From positions 37,242-101,241 of the forward strand of contig JBMORW010000019.1 in NCBI GenBank assembly GCA_049322695.1: a stretch of DNA of 64,000 bases. The letters are read 5' to 3'. Below are positions 8,441 to 17,275 of the stretch, in pieces (within the stretch, counting starts at the first letter, position 1; each line of letters opens with the position of its first letter). This DNA is from CALGKJ01 sp049322695 (lineage in GTDB: Bacteria; Bacillota; Clostridia; Lutisporales; Lutisporaceae). Both the position numbers and the translations under genes were made by a program. The notes below the pieces were generated by a model. That model was given only the letters and a program-made list of their open reading frames with translations. It searched no databases and was not told the origin of the DNA.

Positions 8441-8954
8441 AATCTTCGCCTCCAAACAAACCCTTTAGTTTTACTATTGCACAATGAATCCTTGACTTAA
8501 CAGTTCCAAGGGGTACCTTCAGCAAATCAGCTATGCTTTGATAGTCCATATCCATATAAAATCTCAGCTTGATAACCTCCCTGTGCTTAATATCAAGCTT
8601 TGACATGCAGCTCTCCAGCATTGCAAGCTCTTCTGTATTTTCTGTATAAGCAGCCGTATCTGCTTCCTTAAGCCTTTCAACGGGTATGACTTTGCTTCTT
8701 TTCTTTATCAGCATTTTGCAGCGATTCACGAGTATTGTTCTGCTCCAGCTGTAAAAGCACTCATCCTTTCTCAGCTTATGTATGTTCTCATACAGCTTTA
8801 TGATCATATCATCCATGGCATCCAGTGCATCATCCCTGTTTTTCATATATACAAAGGCAAGCTTGTAATATTCCTGCTTTTGAGCCATTATCAGCTGTAC
8901 CAAGGCATCCTTGTCACCTGCTTTGGCATTTCTGACCAGTATTTCTATTTCCAC
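8427..8954 (-). CDS. ECF-type RNA polymerase sigma factor
   Basis: A 175-residue sigma-70-like protein with region 2 (about 15-85, FVYMKNRDDALDAMDDMIIK) and region 4 (about 118-165, LDIKHREVIKLRFYMDMDYQSIADLL followed by the VPLGTVKSRIH recognition helix). Regions 1 and 3 are absent, as expected for the extracytoplasmic-function class. It starts at a GTG at 8954 preceded by GGGGTG. The downstream overlapping gene encodes its probable membrane anti-sigma factor. No regulon can be assigned from this window; an autoregulated promoter in 8955-9012 is likely but I could not define it. Confidence 0.92.
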   Translation of the reverse strand: MEIEILVRNAKAGDKDALVQLIMAQKQEYYKLAFVYMKNRDDALDAMDDMIIKLYENIHKLRKDECFYSWSRTILVNRCKMLIKKRSKVIPVERLKEADTAAYTENTEELAMLESCMSKLDIKHREVIKLRFYMDMDYQSIADLLKVPLGTVKSRIHCAIVKLKGLFGGEDYEEA

Positions 8955-9012
8955 TTCAACACCCCACTTCTATAGCTAAGAGTATTTTCAAATGTAAAAA
9001 GTTCATTATCTG

Positions 9013-9045
9013 AAAAAAAACCTGTCAGTTAAGAACTGCCAGGTT
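9013..9045 (-). terminator. Terminator overlapping the end of the DUF4173-like gene
   Basis: The minus strand has CCTGGCAGTT / AACTGACAGG (one mismatch, three-base loop) followed by a run of eight T. The upstream gene's stop codon at 9029-9031 falls in the hairpin. Confidence 0.85.
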
Positions 9046-10603
9046 TTGAATGCATGTTAAGAATTCTCATCAGCCTGTAGGCTTTGCTTCTGAAATAATT
9101 ATACTCCAAAACAGATGCTTCGCTACTGATATTTTTTAACCTGCTATATACTGCCTCTGTTGCCTCATTGGATATTTCACTATTTTTCTCCTTTGTCAGC
9201 TGATACACCTCATGTACTGCATCCACAGAAAGAGTACTTAAGTATTCTATATCTACAGTCCCTGTACTGTAATATCTTTCTATATTTTTTCTCGCCACCA
9301 CTGCTTCCACATTTATGTAATTCACTGTCAAATAGAATACAAGCGCAATCAGCATTATTGACTTTACCAGGGGTATACGCTGAAGCCATATACCCAGAAG
9401 TGTAACAAAAAGTACTGTAAAAAAGAACAGTATCAGTATGTAGACATATAATCTCAATTCTGTAAAGCCGTACGTGCTCTCATAAAGGCTCATTCTGAAA
9501 AAGGCTGAAAACAGCAGATTGACCGTAAAAAATACCAACAGACTCAGAAGCCCCTTTACAGCACCACCCTTCCACAGCACCGGTGATTTTGTAAGCTTCA
9601 TGACACCAAGTATTATTGCAAGATTCACAGCTGTGGCTTTTACCAGGTCAAAAAAGCCGCTTCTGGCATATTCTGAATAGTTTATGCCTTCAGGCAGTAT
9701 GCTGCTTGCTCCTGCATACAAGAAGGAGAACTGTATGACTGTGAAAAGCAGGTAAAGTGTATTTACAACAGTCAGGATTATTAGTACGGCAGCTTCATCC
9801 AGCTTCAGTGGGCTTTTTATATCCTGCTGAATACGTGCCGGCTCTGAAGGATACTTGAAGCTCCATGTATATGCAAAAAAATACAGCCCGGTCATAATCA
9901 CTATAAACCCATGGGATATCATACTTCCCATATCTATACCGTCAAAAGCACCAGTCAGATTTTTCATGTAGTATTTGAAGGCCATATCTGCTGATATAAG
10001 CATAGGAACCAGAATCAGAAGCATCAGAAATGATATGCCCAGACCTATCAATATGTTTCTTCTCATAGAGTTGTCTGACGCCTTTTCCCTGCTTCTTTTT
10101 GAAATCCCGTCATATACAAACTCAATGGGCTTAAAATAGCACCTGAAGCTGTGGTATATTCCTCTGGAGAACACATCTCCCACAACTCTCGGTCTGAATA
10201 CATCATAATTCGTGTCGGTTATGGATAGGGTATATATACAAATAAGAAACGGTATTAACAGGAAGTTGAAAAAAGCAAATACTGTGTTGTTGAATATGGC
10301 ATAGGTTGCAGAAAGCAATAGTATTGATGCAAGCATCAGGTAACTCATCTTGCCTGCTCTTATTATTTTTTCCTTATTGGCTATATGGAAAAACCCCACC
10401 AACAGAATGACGAACATTGGATAATTGATACCAAGGCTTTTTTCATAAAAAAGCACATCCAGTATTATACCCAGCAGAGCAGCTGCTCCTGTCAGCTTGT
10501 ATTTGTATTTCATATCATAGCTCTTATCTACTGCCTGCCGCTGCAGCTGCTCCTGCCTGATCCTTTCAACAGCAGTTTTATAACTGTTTACTTCTGTTTC
10601 CAT
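9029..10603 (-). CDS. Polytopic membrane protein, DUF4173/DUF4153-like
   Basis: A protein of about 524 residues with roughly ten or more transmembrane segments after a soluble 45-residue N terminus, and a soluble C-terminal tail of about 80 residues. The segment MSLYESTYGFTELRLYVYIL is characteristic of the DUF4173/DUF4153 family of unknown function. The ATG at 10603 is seven bases after GGAGGT and lies inside the end of the preceding MocR gene (26-base overlap), so translation is probably coupled. The tie to an amino-acid or PLP-sensing regulator suggests a regulated membrane function, but none can be named. Confidence 0.8.
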   Translation of the reverse strand: METEVNSYKTAVERIRQEQLQRQAVDKSYDMKYKYKLTGAAALLGIILDVLFYEKSLGINYPMFVILLVGFFHIANKEKIIRAGKMSYLMLASILLLSATYAIFNNTVFAFFNFLLIPFLICIYTLSITDTNYDVFRPRVVGDVFSRGIYHSFRCYFKPIEFVYDGISKRSREKASDNSMRRNILIGLGISFLMLLILVPMLISADMAFKYYMKNLTGAFDGIDMGSMISHGFIVIMTGLYFFAYTWSFKYPSEPARIQQDIKSPLKLDEAAVLIILTVVNTLYLLFTVIQFSFLYAGASSILPEGINYSEYARSGFFDLVKATAVNLAIILGVMKLTKSPVLWKGGAVKGLLSLLVFFTVNLLFSAFFRMSLYESTYGFTELRLYVYILILFFFTVLFVTLLGIWLQRIPLVKSIMLIALVFYLTVNYINVEAVVARKNIERYYSTGTVDIEYLSTLSVDAVHEVYQLTKEKNSEISNEATEAVYSRLKNISSEASVLEYNYFRSKAYRLMRILNMHSKPGSS

Positions 10604-12062
10604 CAAATACACCTCCTGCAGTTTTTATCTTCTTCAGCTCCTCACCTATAATCTTAAAGCCTTTTTCAATGTCAGGCATATCGACATTTGCAAAACTTAG
10701 TCTTATGGTGTTAGAGCCGCTATTGTCCACATAGAAAATATCTCCCGGAGTAAATATTACTCCTCTTTCATAGCATGCTTTCAGAAGCTCACGACTGTCT
10801 GCTTCTGCAGACAGCTTCAAAAATATATAAAGCCCGCCGTTTCCGGTTACTTCTTCGTTTTCTATATACTCCTTTGCACATTCCAGAGCAAACATATACC
10901 TGTCCTTATAAATTCTTCTTGATTTCTTTATGCATTTTTCCAGATTGCCCTCCATCAGATATTCATACAGTATAGCCTGGTCCAGAAAGGAGGTATGTAT
11001 ATTACTGCTTTTCTTAATGCTCTCAAGTGATTCCAGCAGCCTTTTATCTGCAAGTACCCAGCCTACTCTTATGCCGGGGAAGAGAATCTTTGAAAAGCTT
11101 CCTATATACACTACTCCATTCCCGCGGCCTGATAATGCAGCGATTGGAGGAATATGAGCACCTGAGTATCTAAGCTCCTCACTGAAGCCGTCTTCTATTA
11201 CAGGGACATCATACTCCTTAAAAATTCTGTATATCTCCATTCGCTTTTCCAAAGGCGTTACAATACCAGTGGGATTATGGTAGGAAGGTATTAGATAACC
11301 TGCTTTTACTTTATTATTGCCTAGCATATCTCTCAGCTTGTCAGTGTCAACCCCATTAGAACCCATATCTGCACCTATAACATTCAGTCTATGCATTCGC
11401 ATTATCTTTAAAGCAGTATTGTGAGTAGGATTTTCACATAATACTGTATCACCCTCCTCGCATATGGTAGATAATACAATGCCGAAGCCCTCAGTAAAGC
11501 CGTTTGTAATGACTATGTCCTTTCCCTCTGTATCTATACCCTTACCCTTCATGTAGCTAAGCAGGTAATCAATAAGAGGCTTATAGCCCTTTGCATACCC
11601 ATAATTAAGCACATTATAGCCTTCCTTGGAAATAATGTTCAGAAAAGCTCTTTTGATGCCGTCAATATCAAATATATCCCTGTCTGGTGCCAGACCCCTG
11701 AAGTTTATGACCTTCTTGTCTATTTTTATAGTGTTTTTTATCAAATCCAGCTCATCAGCAATCAAAGCACTTCTGCTCAATCTGTCTTCCCAGTTCATCT
11801 CCCAGTGCTCGTCTGTACTTACATGTATGTCCAGTACATAAGCACCTACATTGTTGACTATCTTGATAAAGCCGTCATCTGCAAGTTCCTCGTAAGCTTT
11901 CAGTACGCTGTTTCTGCTGACTCCCAGCATCCCGCTGAGCTCTCTCGTGGAAGGCAGCTTTTCATCCTTAGGCAGCATACCTTTTAAGATAAGATTCTTA
12001 ATATGTGTTTTTATCTGCATGGGCACAGGTTTGCCGTTTTCCAGAGTCAGCTCATTAAACAT
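10578..12062 (-). CDS. MocR-type GntR regulator with PLP aminotransferase domain
   Basis: A second MocR protein, 494 residues, with a GntR winged helix (about 1-75, LPSTRELSGMLGVSRNSVLKAYEEL) and an aminotransferase fold carrying SFSKILFPGIRVGW as the PLP lysine motif. It resembles the 1990-3339 protein in architecture but differs in length and sequence. The ATG at 12062 has GGGGAG eight bases upstream. It is the first gene of a two-gene unit with the overlapping membrane protein, so it probably controls that unit. The ligand is unknown. Confidence 0.88.
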   Translation of the reverse strand: MFNELTLENGKPVPMQIKTHIKNLILKGMLPKDEKLPSTRELSGMLGVSRNSVLKAYEELADDGFIKIVNNVGAYVLDIHVSTDEHWEMNWEDRLSRSALIADELDLIKNTIKIDKKVINFRGLAPDRDIFDIDGIKRAFLNIISKEGYNVLNYGYAKGYKPLIDYLLSYMKGKGIDTEGKDIVITNGFTEGFGIVLSTICEEGDTVLCENPTHNTALKIMRMHRLNVIGADMGSNGVDTDKLRDMLGNNKVKAGYLIPSYHNPTGIVTPLEKRMEIYRIFKEYDVPVIEDGFSEELRYSGAHIPPIAALSGRGNGVVYIGSFSKILFPGIRVGWVLADKRLLESLESIKKSSNIHTSFLDQAILYEYLMEGNLEKCIKKSRRIYKDRYMFALECAKEYIENEEVTGNGGLYIFLKLSAEADSRELLKACYERGVIFTPGDIFYVDNSGSNTIRLSFANVDMPDIEKGFKIIGEELKKIKTAGGVFDGNRSKQL

Positions 12063-12409
12063 TCATATCTCCCCTTCTTCTGTATATATATATTTTCACA
12101 CTACTGCAAAAAATAATAAAGAGCCAGCCTTGCCTATATTTTACACCATAGTGGTTGATAAAACTCAAGCTTTTTTAAGCCACTTATTTGTTTGGCAACT
12201 CTCCGATGTCACCCTGAGGGTTTCCGTTTATATAAATATAACACTGATGCAGCCTTCGCACAAAAAGAACCATACTCATTCACATCGAGTATGGTTTCCG
12301 AAGGGGAAAATTGAGTTTACTTATTCTATATCGATAATACTATAAAAATGTTTCTATATTCTCCAACAAATGTAACGAAATTGTAACGAATGGATACTCG
12401 GTTAATCCT
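12063..12409. other. 347-base intergenic region
   Basis: This gap upstream of the second MocR gene holds that gene's promoter region and one terminator (listed separately at 12262-12296). I see no convincing gene on either strand. Confidence 0.6.
12262..12296 (-). terminator. Terminator of the YcaQ-like gene
   Basis: Perfect ten-base arms AACCATACTC and GAGTATGGTT with a nine-base loop, followed on the minus strand by CTTTTTG. It lies 114 bases past the stop of the upstream minus-strand gene. Confidence 0.75.
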
Positions 12410-13642
12410 TTATGGCTTTTTGGGATTTGAAAGCCATGATACATCAGCCTTCTTCCTTATTTTCGCATCTATTACAAGCTTTTTTACGCCCAGAAAATCC
12501 ATGAATTTTTTAAAGCAAAGTCTTAGCTCTTCCCTCATTTTATCTGTCTGCTCCACATTTGGCTCCCACCACCAGTTCTTGATAATCAAAGCTCCCGTAT
12601 CCTTTTCTCTTCCGGGTTCAAACCTTGCTACGAAGCTGTCACCATAAAGCACAGGAAGCACATAATAGCCATAATCACGCTGCTCTACAGGCTTATATAC
12701 CTCCCAACGATAATCGAAGCCAAAAAGCTCATTTATAAATTTTCTATCCCACAGCAGATTATCTAAAGGAGCAATAATGCAGGCCTTGTCATCTGTCAGA
12801 CCCGTATCCTCCGGAATACCTATTCTATCAATGTCTGCTTTTCTTGCATATACAGGCTGCTTTATGCCTTCCAGATGTATCTCCACAACAATATTTTCAG
12901 CAAGGAGTCTGGCTAATGCTTCAGTTCTTTCCTTGCTCTTTACATCCTTCATACCAATCCAGGCATCACCGGCTTTGCCCCAAAGCAAGCCGACACTTCC
13001 CAGTCGTCTCAGCACATGCCAGTCAACATACTGCTCGGCAGTTAAATTTGGATCAGAAGAATAAAATATTTCTTCGGGAATATGCTTACAAGCAAAATCA
13101 TATACTCTTCTGGTGTTAACCTTATGATGGATAACAAGCTCCCCCCAGTAGTACATACTTTCCAATACAGCTCTTGATAAAGTAGTCTTGCCCCAGGGCC
13201 AGCTGATTTTTTCATCATAAGGCAGCTCAATTGAGGATAGAGGTCCCTTTTCTGTAATCAGCTTGCGTACCTCAGATAATACAGAAGTTATTTTATTGCC
13301 TTCTTTATAATATCTATTGTAGCATTCATCTCTGTAACGCTTAAAAAAGGGCCAGTCCTCTAGCGGATAAATGCACATCATTTTGTCCCAGCCGTCAAGC
13401 AGCCTTCTGTCTTCATACAGGAGCTCCTCCAGCATTCCGGGTCTGAAATCCTCTACTCTGGACTGCAGTACCAGTTCAGGGTTTCTACCTGCTATATTAA
13501 GCGGGTCAAACTGTATGCTGCCTACCTGCCTGATATATTCCATTATGCCTTCCTTCCCTCTCAAGCTTCTGGGAGGAAGCAACCCCTGACATTCAAGTAG
13601 AAAATGTCTTGCCTGCCTTTTTGTCATCTTAATGCATTTCAT
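12410..13642 (-). CDS. YcaQ/AlkX-like DNA glycosylase (HTH_42 family)
   Basis: A 410-residue winged-helix protein of the family that includes AlkZ and E. coli YcaQ (AlkX), which unhook interstrand crosslinks and excise alkylated bases. Near the N terminus the motif SIQFDPLNIAGRNPELVLQSR has the Q-hydrophobic-D signature of the YcaQ branch rather than the QxQ of AlkZ. Later blocks (WGKTTLSRAVLESMYYWGELV, APLDNLLWDRKF, FGFDYRWEVYKPVEQRDYGYYVLPVLYGD) fit the family throughout, and the length is normal. The ATG at 13642 has AAGGAGAAGG upstream. Its promoter carries a LexA-type box, which supports a DNA-repair role. Activity on crosslinks is inferred from family only. Confidence 0.85.
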   Translation of the reverse strand: MKCIKMTKRQARHFLLECQGLLPPRSLRGKEGIMEYIRQVGSIQFDPLNIAGRNPELVLQSRVEDFRPGMLEELLYEDRRLLDGWDKMMCIYPLEDWPFFKRYRDECYNRYYKEGNKITSVLSEVRKLITEKGPLSSIELPYDEKISWPWGKTTLSRAVLESMYYWGELVIHHKVNTRRVYDFACKHIPEEIFYSSDPNLTAEQYVDWHVLRRLGSVGLLWGKAGDAWIGMKDVKSKERTEALARLLAENIVVEIHLEGIKQPVYARKADIDRIGIPEDTGLTDDKACIIAPLDNLLWDRKFINELFGFDYRWEVYKPVEQRDYGYYVLPVLYGDSFVARFEPGREKDTGALIIKNWWWEPNVEQTDKMREELRLCFKKFMDFLGVKKLVIDAKIRKKADVSWLSNPKKP

Positions 13643-13675
13643 TTCATTAACCTTCTCCTTAGCACATATATACTA

Positions 13676-13704
13676 ATACTATCACGAACTGGTGTTCGTG
13701 TAAA
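13676..13704 (-). promoter_or_regulatory. Promoter with LexA-type SOS box
   Basis: On the minus strand a -35 TTTACA (13704-13699) and -10 TAGTAT (13681-13676) are 17 bases apart. The spacer contains CGAACACCAGTTCG (13685-13698), a perfect GAAC-N4-GTTC dyad as in Gram-positive LexA/DinR boxes. It lies 43-56 bases before the ATG of the YcaQ-like gene. Repressor occupancy is inferred. Confidence 0.8.
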
Positions 13705-13724
13705 TATATGTGCAGCAAAACAAC

Positions 13725-13754
13725 AAGGAGCCCAGGCATATACCGCAGCTCCTT
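13725..13754 (-). terminator. Probable terminator of the glucosidase operon
   Basis: AAGGAGC and GCTCCTT pair across a 16-base loop; on the minus strand TTGTTGTTTT follows. It comes just after the glucosidase stop codon. Confidence 0.6.
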
Positions 13755-13761
13755 AAATACT

Positions 13762-15441
13762 CTACGACATTTTATAGATTCTTGCCTCATATGGTGAGAA
13801 CTCGAACACCTTGCTTTCCAAGGATGCTTTATTTCTATAGTTTGTATGTATCAGCTCCAGCTTATCCCTCATTATATCAGAAGGAAGCTCAGCCTCAGTA
13901 GGAAACTCACTAAAGTTCAGCAATATCAGAAAGCTCTCATCACTATGAACTCTTTTGTAGGCAAAAATTCTTTCATCATCCTCCAGTAAAGGTATATATT
14001 TTCCATATACGAGAGCCTTGTGCTGTTTTCTCAGTCTAATAAGCTCTTTATAGCAGTTAAGTACCGAATCAGGATTGCTCTGCTCTTTTTTTATGTTTAT
14101 CTCCTTGTAATTGGGATTGACCTTTATCCATGGTTCCCCCTTGGTAAAGCCTGCATTATCTGTATCATCCCAGTGCAGAGGTGTTCGTGAATTGTCTCTT
14201 CCCACCTTATACAGAGCTTTCATGAAATCCTCATGCAGCATTCCCTGTTCCTTGACCAGAGAATTATAGGCGTTGAAGGTTTCCACATCCCTGTAATCAC
14301 TGAGATCTTCGAAGGCTACATTGGTCATTCCTATTTCTTCTCCCTGATACATGTAGGGTGTTCCTTCCAATGTAAACATGAGAACAGCCAACATCTTTGC
14401 ACTCTCAACTCTATAGCATCCATCATTACCAAACTTTGATACCATGCGAGGATAATCATGATTATTGAAAAATATAGTGTTCCACGCCTTTCCATGAAGC
14501 TTGGTCTGCCACTCTGTAATTATTGTTTTTAGATCCTTCAGCTTCCACTGCTCGGGATACCATTTCGTACCATTTCTCAAGCCTAAGACCATATGGTTGA
14601 ACTGGAATACCATGTCCAGCTGCTCGCTGTCATCTCCAGAGAAGCTAACAGCCAATTCAGGAGTTACATTAACAGTTTCGCCAACAGTCAAAACATCATA
14701 TGCTGACATTACCTCCCTATGCATCTCCCGCAGATATTCATGGATTCTGGGACCATTCACAAAATACTCCCCGCCCCACTGCAGCTCCGAGCCTGTATCA
14801 CCGGCATCAGGCAGCTCCGGTGCCTTTGAAATAAGGTTGATAACATCCATCCTGAAGCCGTCTACTCCCTTATTCAGCCACCATTTCATCATTTCATAGA
14901 TTTCTTTTCTCAGCTTTGGATTCTCCCAATTGAGATCAGGCTGCTTTTTAGAAAATAAATGCAGATAATATTCCTCCGAGCCTTCGTCCATCTCCCATAC
15001 AGAGCCTGAAAAAACTGAAACCCAGTTGTTTGGCGGCCGTCCGTTTCTGCCCTTCCTCCATATGTAATAGTCCCTGTAGGGATTATCCTTGGATGACTTT
15101 GCCTGCTTAAACCACTGGTGTTCGTCAGAGGTATGGTTCACCACAAGATCCATTATGAGCTTCATACTTCTTCTATGCAGTTCCGATAATAGGAGCTCAA
15201 AATCCTGCATTGTGCCGAACTCCTCCATAATATCCCGGTAATCACTAATGTCATAGCCATTATCATCATTAGGTGATTTGTATATAGGCGAAAGCCATAT
15301 GATATCAACACCCAAATCCTTCAAATAATCCAATCTATCAATAATTCCCCGGATATCACCTATGCCGTCACCGTTACTGTCCATAAAGCTTCTTGGATAT
15401 ATCTGATAAACTATACTTTCCTTATGCCATTTTTTTGTCAT
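13762..15441 (-). CDS. malL: Oligo-1,6-glucosidase (GH13)
   Basis: A 559-residue cytoplasmic GH13 hydrolase. The catalytic residues are visible: nucleophile D199 in GFRMDVI, acid/base E255 in TVGETV and transition-state D329 in FNNHDYPR. The calcium/substrate loop DSNGDGIGDI is at 21-30. The residue after the nucleophile is valine, which in this family is associated with alpha-1,6 rather than alpha-1,4 specificity, so isomaltose and isomalto-oligosaccharides are the likely substrates. There is no signal peptide. The ATG at 15441 follows GGAGG. It is the last gene of a binding protein-permease-permease-glucosidase unit, so it probably hydrolyses what the transporter imports. Symbol by family analogy. 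Confidence 0.9.
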   Translation of the reverse strand: MTKKWHKESIVYQIYPRSFMDSNGDGIGDIRGIIDRLDYLKDLGVDIIWLSPIYKSPNDDNGYDISDYRDIMEEFGTMQDFELLLSELHRRSMKLIMDLVVNHTSDEHQWFKQAKSSKDNPYRDYYIWRKGRNGRPPNNWVSVFSGSVWEMDEGSEEYYLHLFSKKQPDLNWENPKLRKEIYEMMKWWLNKGVDGFRMDVINLISKAPELPDAGDTGSELQWGGEYFVNGPRIHEYLREMHREVMSAYDVLTVGETVNVTPELAVSFSGDDSEQLDMVFQFNHMVLGLRNGTKWYPEQWKLKDLKTIITEWQTKLHGKAWNTIFFNNHDYPRMVSKFGNDGCYRVESAKMLAVLMFTLEGTPYMYQGEEIGMTNVAFEDLSDYRDVETFNAYNSLVKEQGMLHEDFMKALYKVGRDNSRTPLHWDDTDNAGFTKGEPWIKVNPNYKEINIKKEQSNPDSVLNCYKELIRLRKQHKALVYGKYIPLLEDDERIFAYKRVHSDESFLILLNFSEFPTEAELPSDIMRDKLELIHTNYRNKASLESKVFEFSPYEARIYKMS

Positions 15442-15487
15442 ATTTGCCTCCTATGATGCAGCATGTGTTATATGTTCTGAAATTTAT

Positions 15488-16324
15488 CTATTTAATAGCC
15501 CCGTTTGTTACCCCGCTGATAAACTGCTTTTGTGCACACAGGTATATTATTACTAAAGGAGCAAGAGCCAATAGGTATGAAGCAAAGCCCAGGTTGTAGT
15601 TTGTACTGAATTGAGACTGAAAAACATATTGTACCAAAGGTAATGTGGCAGATTCCTCCTTACCTCCAAGAATCACCAGCGGAAGCATGAAATCATTCCA
15701 CACCCATAGGCTGGTAAGTATTGTTACAGTAGCATTTATCGGCTTAAGCAGTGGAAAAATCACCTTCCAGAAAATCTGCCATCTGGAGGCTCCCTCAATC
15801 ATTGCAGCCTCTTCCAAGGATATAGGCAGTGACTTTATATATGCAGTATATAGAAACACATTAAATGCCAGACCATATACTGTATAAAGCAGTATCAGCC
15901 CGAATTGGTTGTCCAGATTCCATAGGCTCGTTTGTTTAACAACAGGAAGCATTATTATTGCAAAAGGTACAAACATTGCACTTACAAAGTAATAGTACAG
16001 AGCATTGTAAAGCCTCTTGTGTGAGTTTCTTGCTATGGCGTAAGCTACAAAGGAATTAGTAATCAAGGTCAGTGCCACTGTAGAAAGAGTAATGAACAAG
16101 CTTCTTCCCAATACACCGAAGAACTTGGTCATTCTTATTGCTTCTGCAAAATTCTCAAAGTGCAGCTTATCAGGCAGTGCCCAGATGGATTGTGCCATTT
16201 CCTGGGGCGTCTTCAAAGCAATAACTACGGTGAGATAAAGAGGAAACAGTATAAGCACTGCACCAAACGCTAATAACAGTGTAGCCGTCCAATTGGTTTT
16301 TGTTACATTATTCTTTGACATCAT
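15488..16324 (-). CDS. Sugar ABC transporter permease (MalG type)
   Basis: A 278-residue inner-membrane permease with six predicted transmembrane segments. The EAA loop is present (EEAAMIEGASRWQIFWKVIFPLLKP), through which it would contact the ATPase. It forms the import channel with the upstream MalF-type permease; the two genes overlap by four bases (ATGA), a typical coupled pair. No ATP-binding subunit is encoded nearby, so the system probably borrows a shared MsmX/MsmK-type ATPase, as many Firmicute oligosaccharide importers do. A 46-base gap leads into the glucosidase. Confidence 0.92.
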   Translation of the reverse strand: MMSKNNVTKTNWTATLLLAFGAVLILFPLYLTVVIALKTPQEMAQSIWALPDKLHFENFAEAIRMTKFFGVLGRSLFITLSTVALTLITNSFVAYAIARNSHKRLYNALYYYFVSAMFVPFAIIMLPVVKQTSLWNLDNQFGLILLYTVYGLAFNVFLYTAYIKSLPISLEEAAMIEGASRWQIFWKVIFPLLKPINATVTILTSLWVWNDFMLPLVILGGKEESATLPLVQYVFQSQFSTNYNLGFASYLLALAPLVIIYLCAQKQFISGVTNGAIK

Positions 16325-17184
16325 ATATCAGCCTCCCTCTTGCGAAGTATCTTCAGCTGTAATAATGAAACCAGTAAAATAACTATAAACAGTATGACTG
16401 CGTTAGCTGATTGATAAGCAAACTGGCTTCCCAGGAAGCCTCCGCGGTATATCATTACGGTAATGGATTCTGTTGCATACCCCGGACCGCCGTTTGTCAT
16501 GGCAATTATCTGGTCGAAAATCATAAGAAAATCTCTCATAGCCAGTACCATGTTAATGGTAAAAAAAGGCGCTATCAGAGGGAAGGTAATCTTCCAAAAC
16601 TCTTTCCATTTGCTTGCACCATCTATGGAGCAGGCTTCATATACCTCCTTTGGTATGGTTTGAAGCCCCGATAAATAAATGATGGTCTGCATCGCTATTG
16701 ACTGCCACGCTGTAACAAACATTATTCCGAGCCATGCCAGCTTCGGCTGACCCAGTATGCTTTTGCTTAATACCTTTATACCGAGAGCCTGACCTATCTC
16801 AGGAACAAAGTGATTGAACAGGAAGCTGAATATATAGCCTACTATCAATACTCCCAGTATCTTTGGTATGAAGTACAGACCCCTGAAGCCGGTTTTGAAC
16901 TTAACATTTGAGTTCAGAGCCATTGCTATAATCAAGCTAAAAACATTGACAGCTATAGTAGTTATTATTGCTATTTTAAAGGTAAACAGGTAAGCATTGA
17001 CCAAACGCTTGTCAACAAGCAGATTGGCATAATTTTTCAGGCATACAAATTCCCAGCTTCCATAGCCCTTCCAGTTGGTAAAGCTGTAGAATATCCCCTT
17101 CAGCGCAGGTAAGGTATGGAAGGTAAAAAACAATACCAGTGCAGGTATGGTCATTGTCATAAAGGTAAAATCCCGCTTCTTCAA
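16321..17184 (-). CDS. Sugar ABC transporter permease (MalF type)
   Basis: A membrane permease of about 287 residues with six predicted transmembrane segments and the EAA loop EACSIDGASKWKEFWKITFPLI. I place the start at a TTG at 17184, five bases after GGTGG, giving the usual LKKRDFTFMTMTIPALVLFF opening. An upstream GTG at 17220 lies inside a perfect inverted repeat and has no ribosome binding site. The gene is separated from the binding-protein gene by that hairpin and overlaps the MalG-type gene by four bases. Confidence 0.9.
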   Translation of the reverse strand: MKKRDFTFMTMTIPALVLFFTFHTLPALKGIFYSFTNWKGYGSWEFVCLKNYANLLVDKRLVNAYLFTFKIAIITTIAVNVFSLIIAMALNSNVKFKTGFRGLYFIPKILGVLIVGYIFSFLFNHFVPEIGQALGIKVLSKSILGQPKLAWLGIMFVTAWQSIAMQTIIYLSGLQTIPKEVYEACSIDGASKWKEFWKITFPLIAPFFTINMVLAMRDFLMIFDQIIAMTNGGPGYATESITVMIYRGGFLGSQFAYQSANAVILFIVILLVSLLQLKILRKREADI

Positions 17185-17212
17185 TTTATCCACCGCCCTT
17201 ATATAAAAGTTT

Positions 17213-17256
17213 GTGACCACATTTTATGCTTTCATGATAGTATAAAATGTGGTCAC
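17213..17256 (-). promoter_or_regulatory. Perfect 15-bp intergenic hairpin in the sugar operon
   Basis: Arms GTGACCACATTTTAT (17213-17227) and ATAAAATGTGGTCAC (17242-17256) are fully complementary around a 14-base loop, between the binding-protein stop and the permease start. No long U tract follows on the minus strand. In binding-protein operons such structures protect the upstream mRNA or partly terminate transcription, giving excess binding protein over permease. That role is inferred. Confidence 0.75.
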
Positions 17257-17275
17257 GGGGAAGCTGAAATGAAGC

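Noticed and set aside
11947..12345. A 132-residue plus-strand frame near the MocR gene
   Set aside because: It runs antisense into the MocR start and through the terminator hairpin, with no initiation signal.
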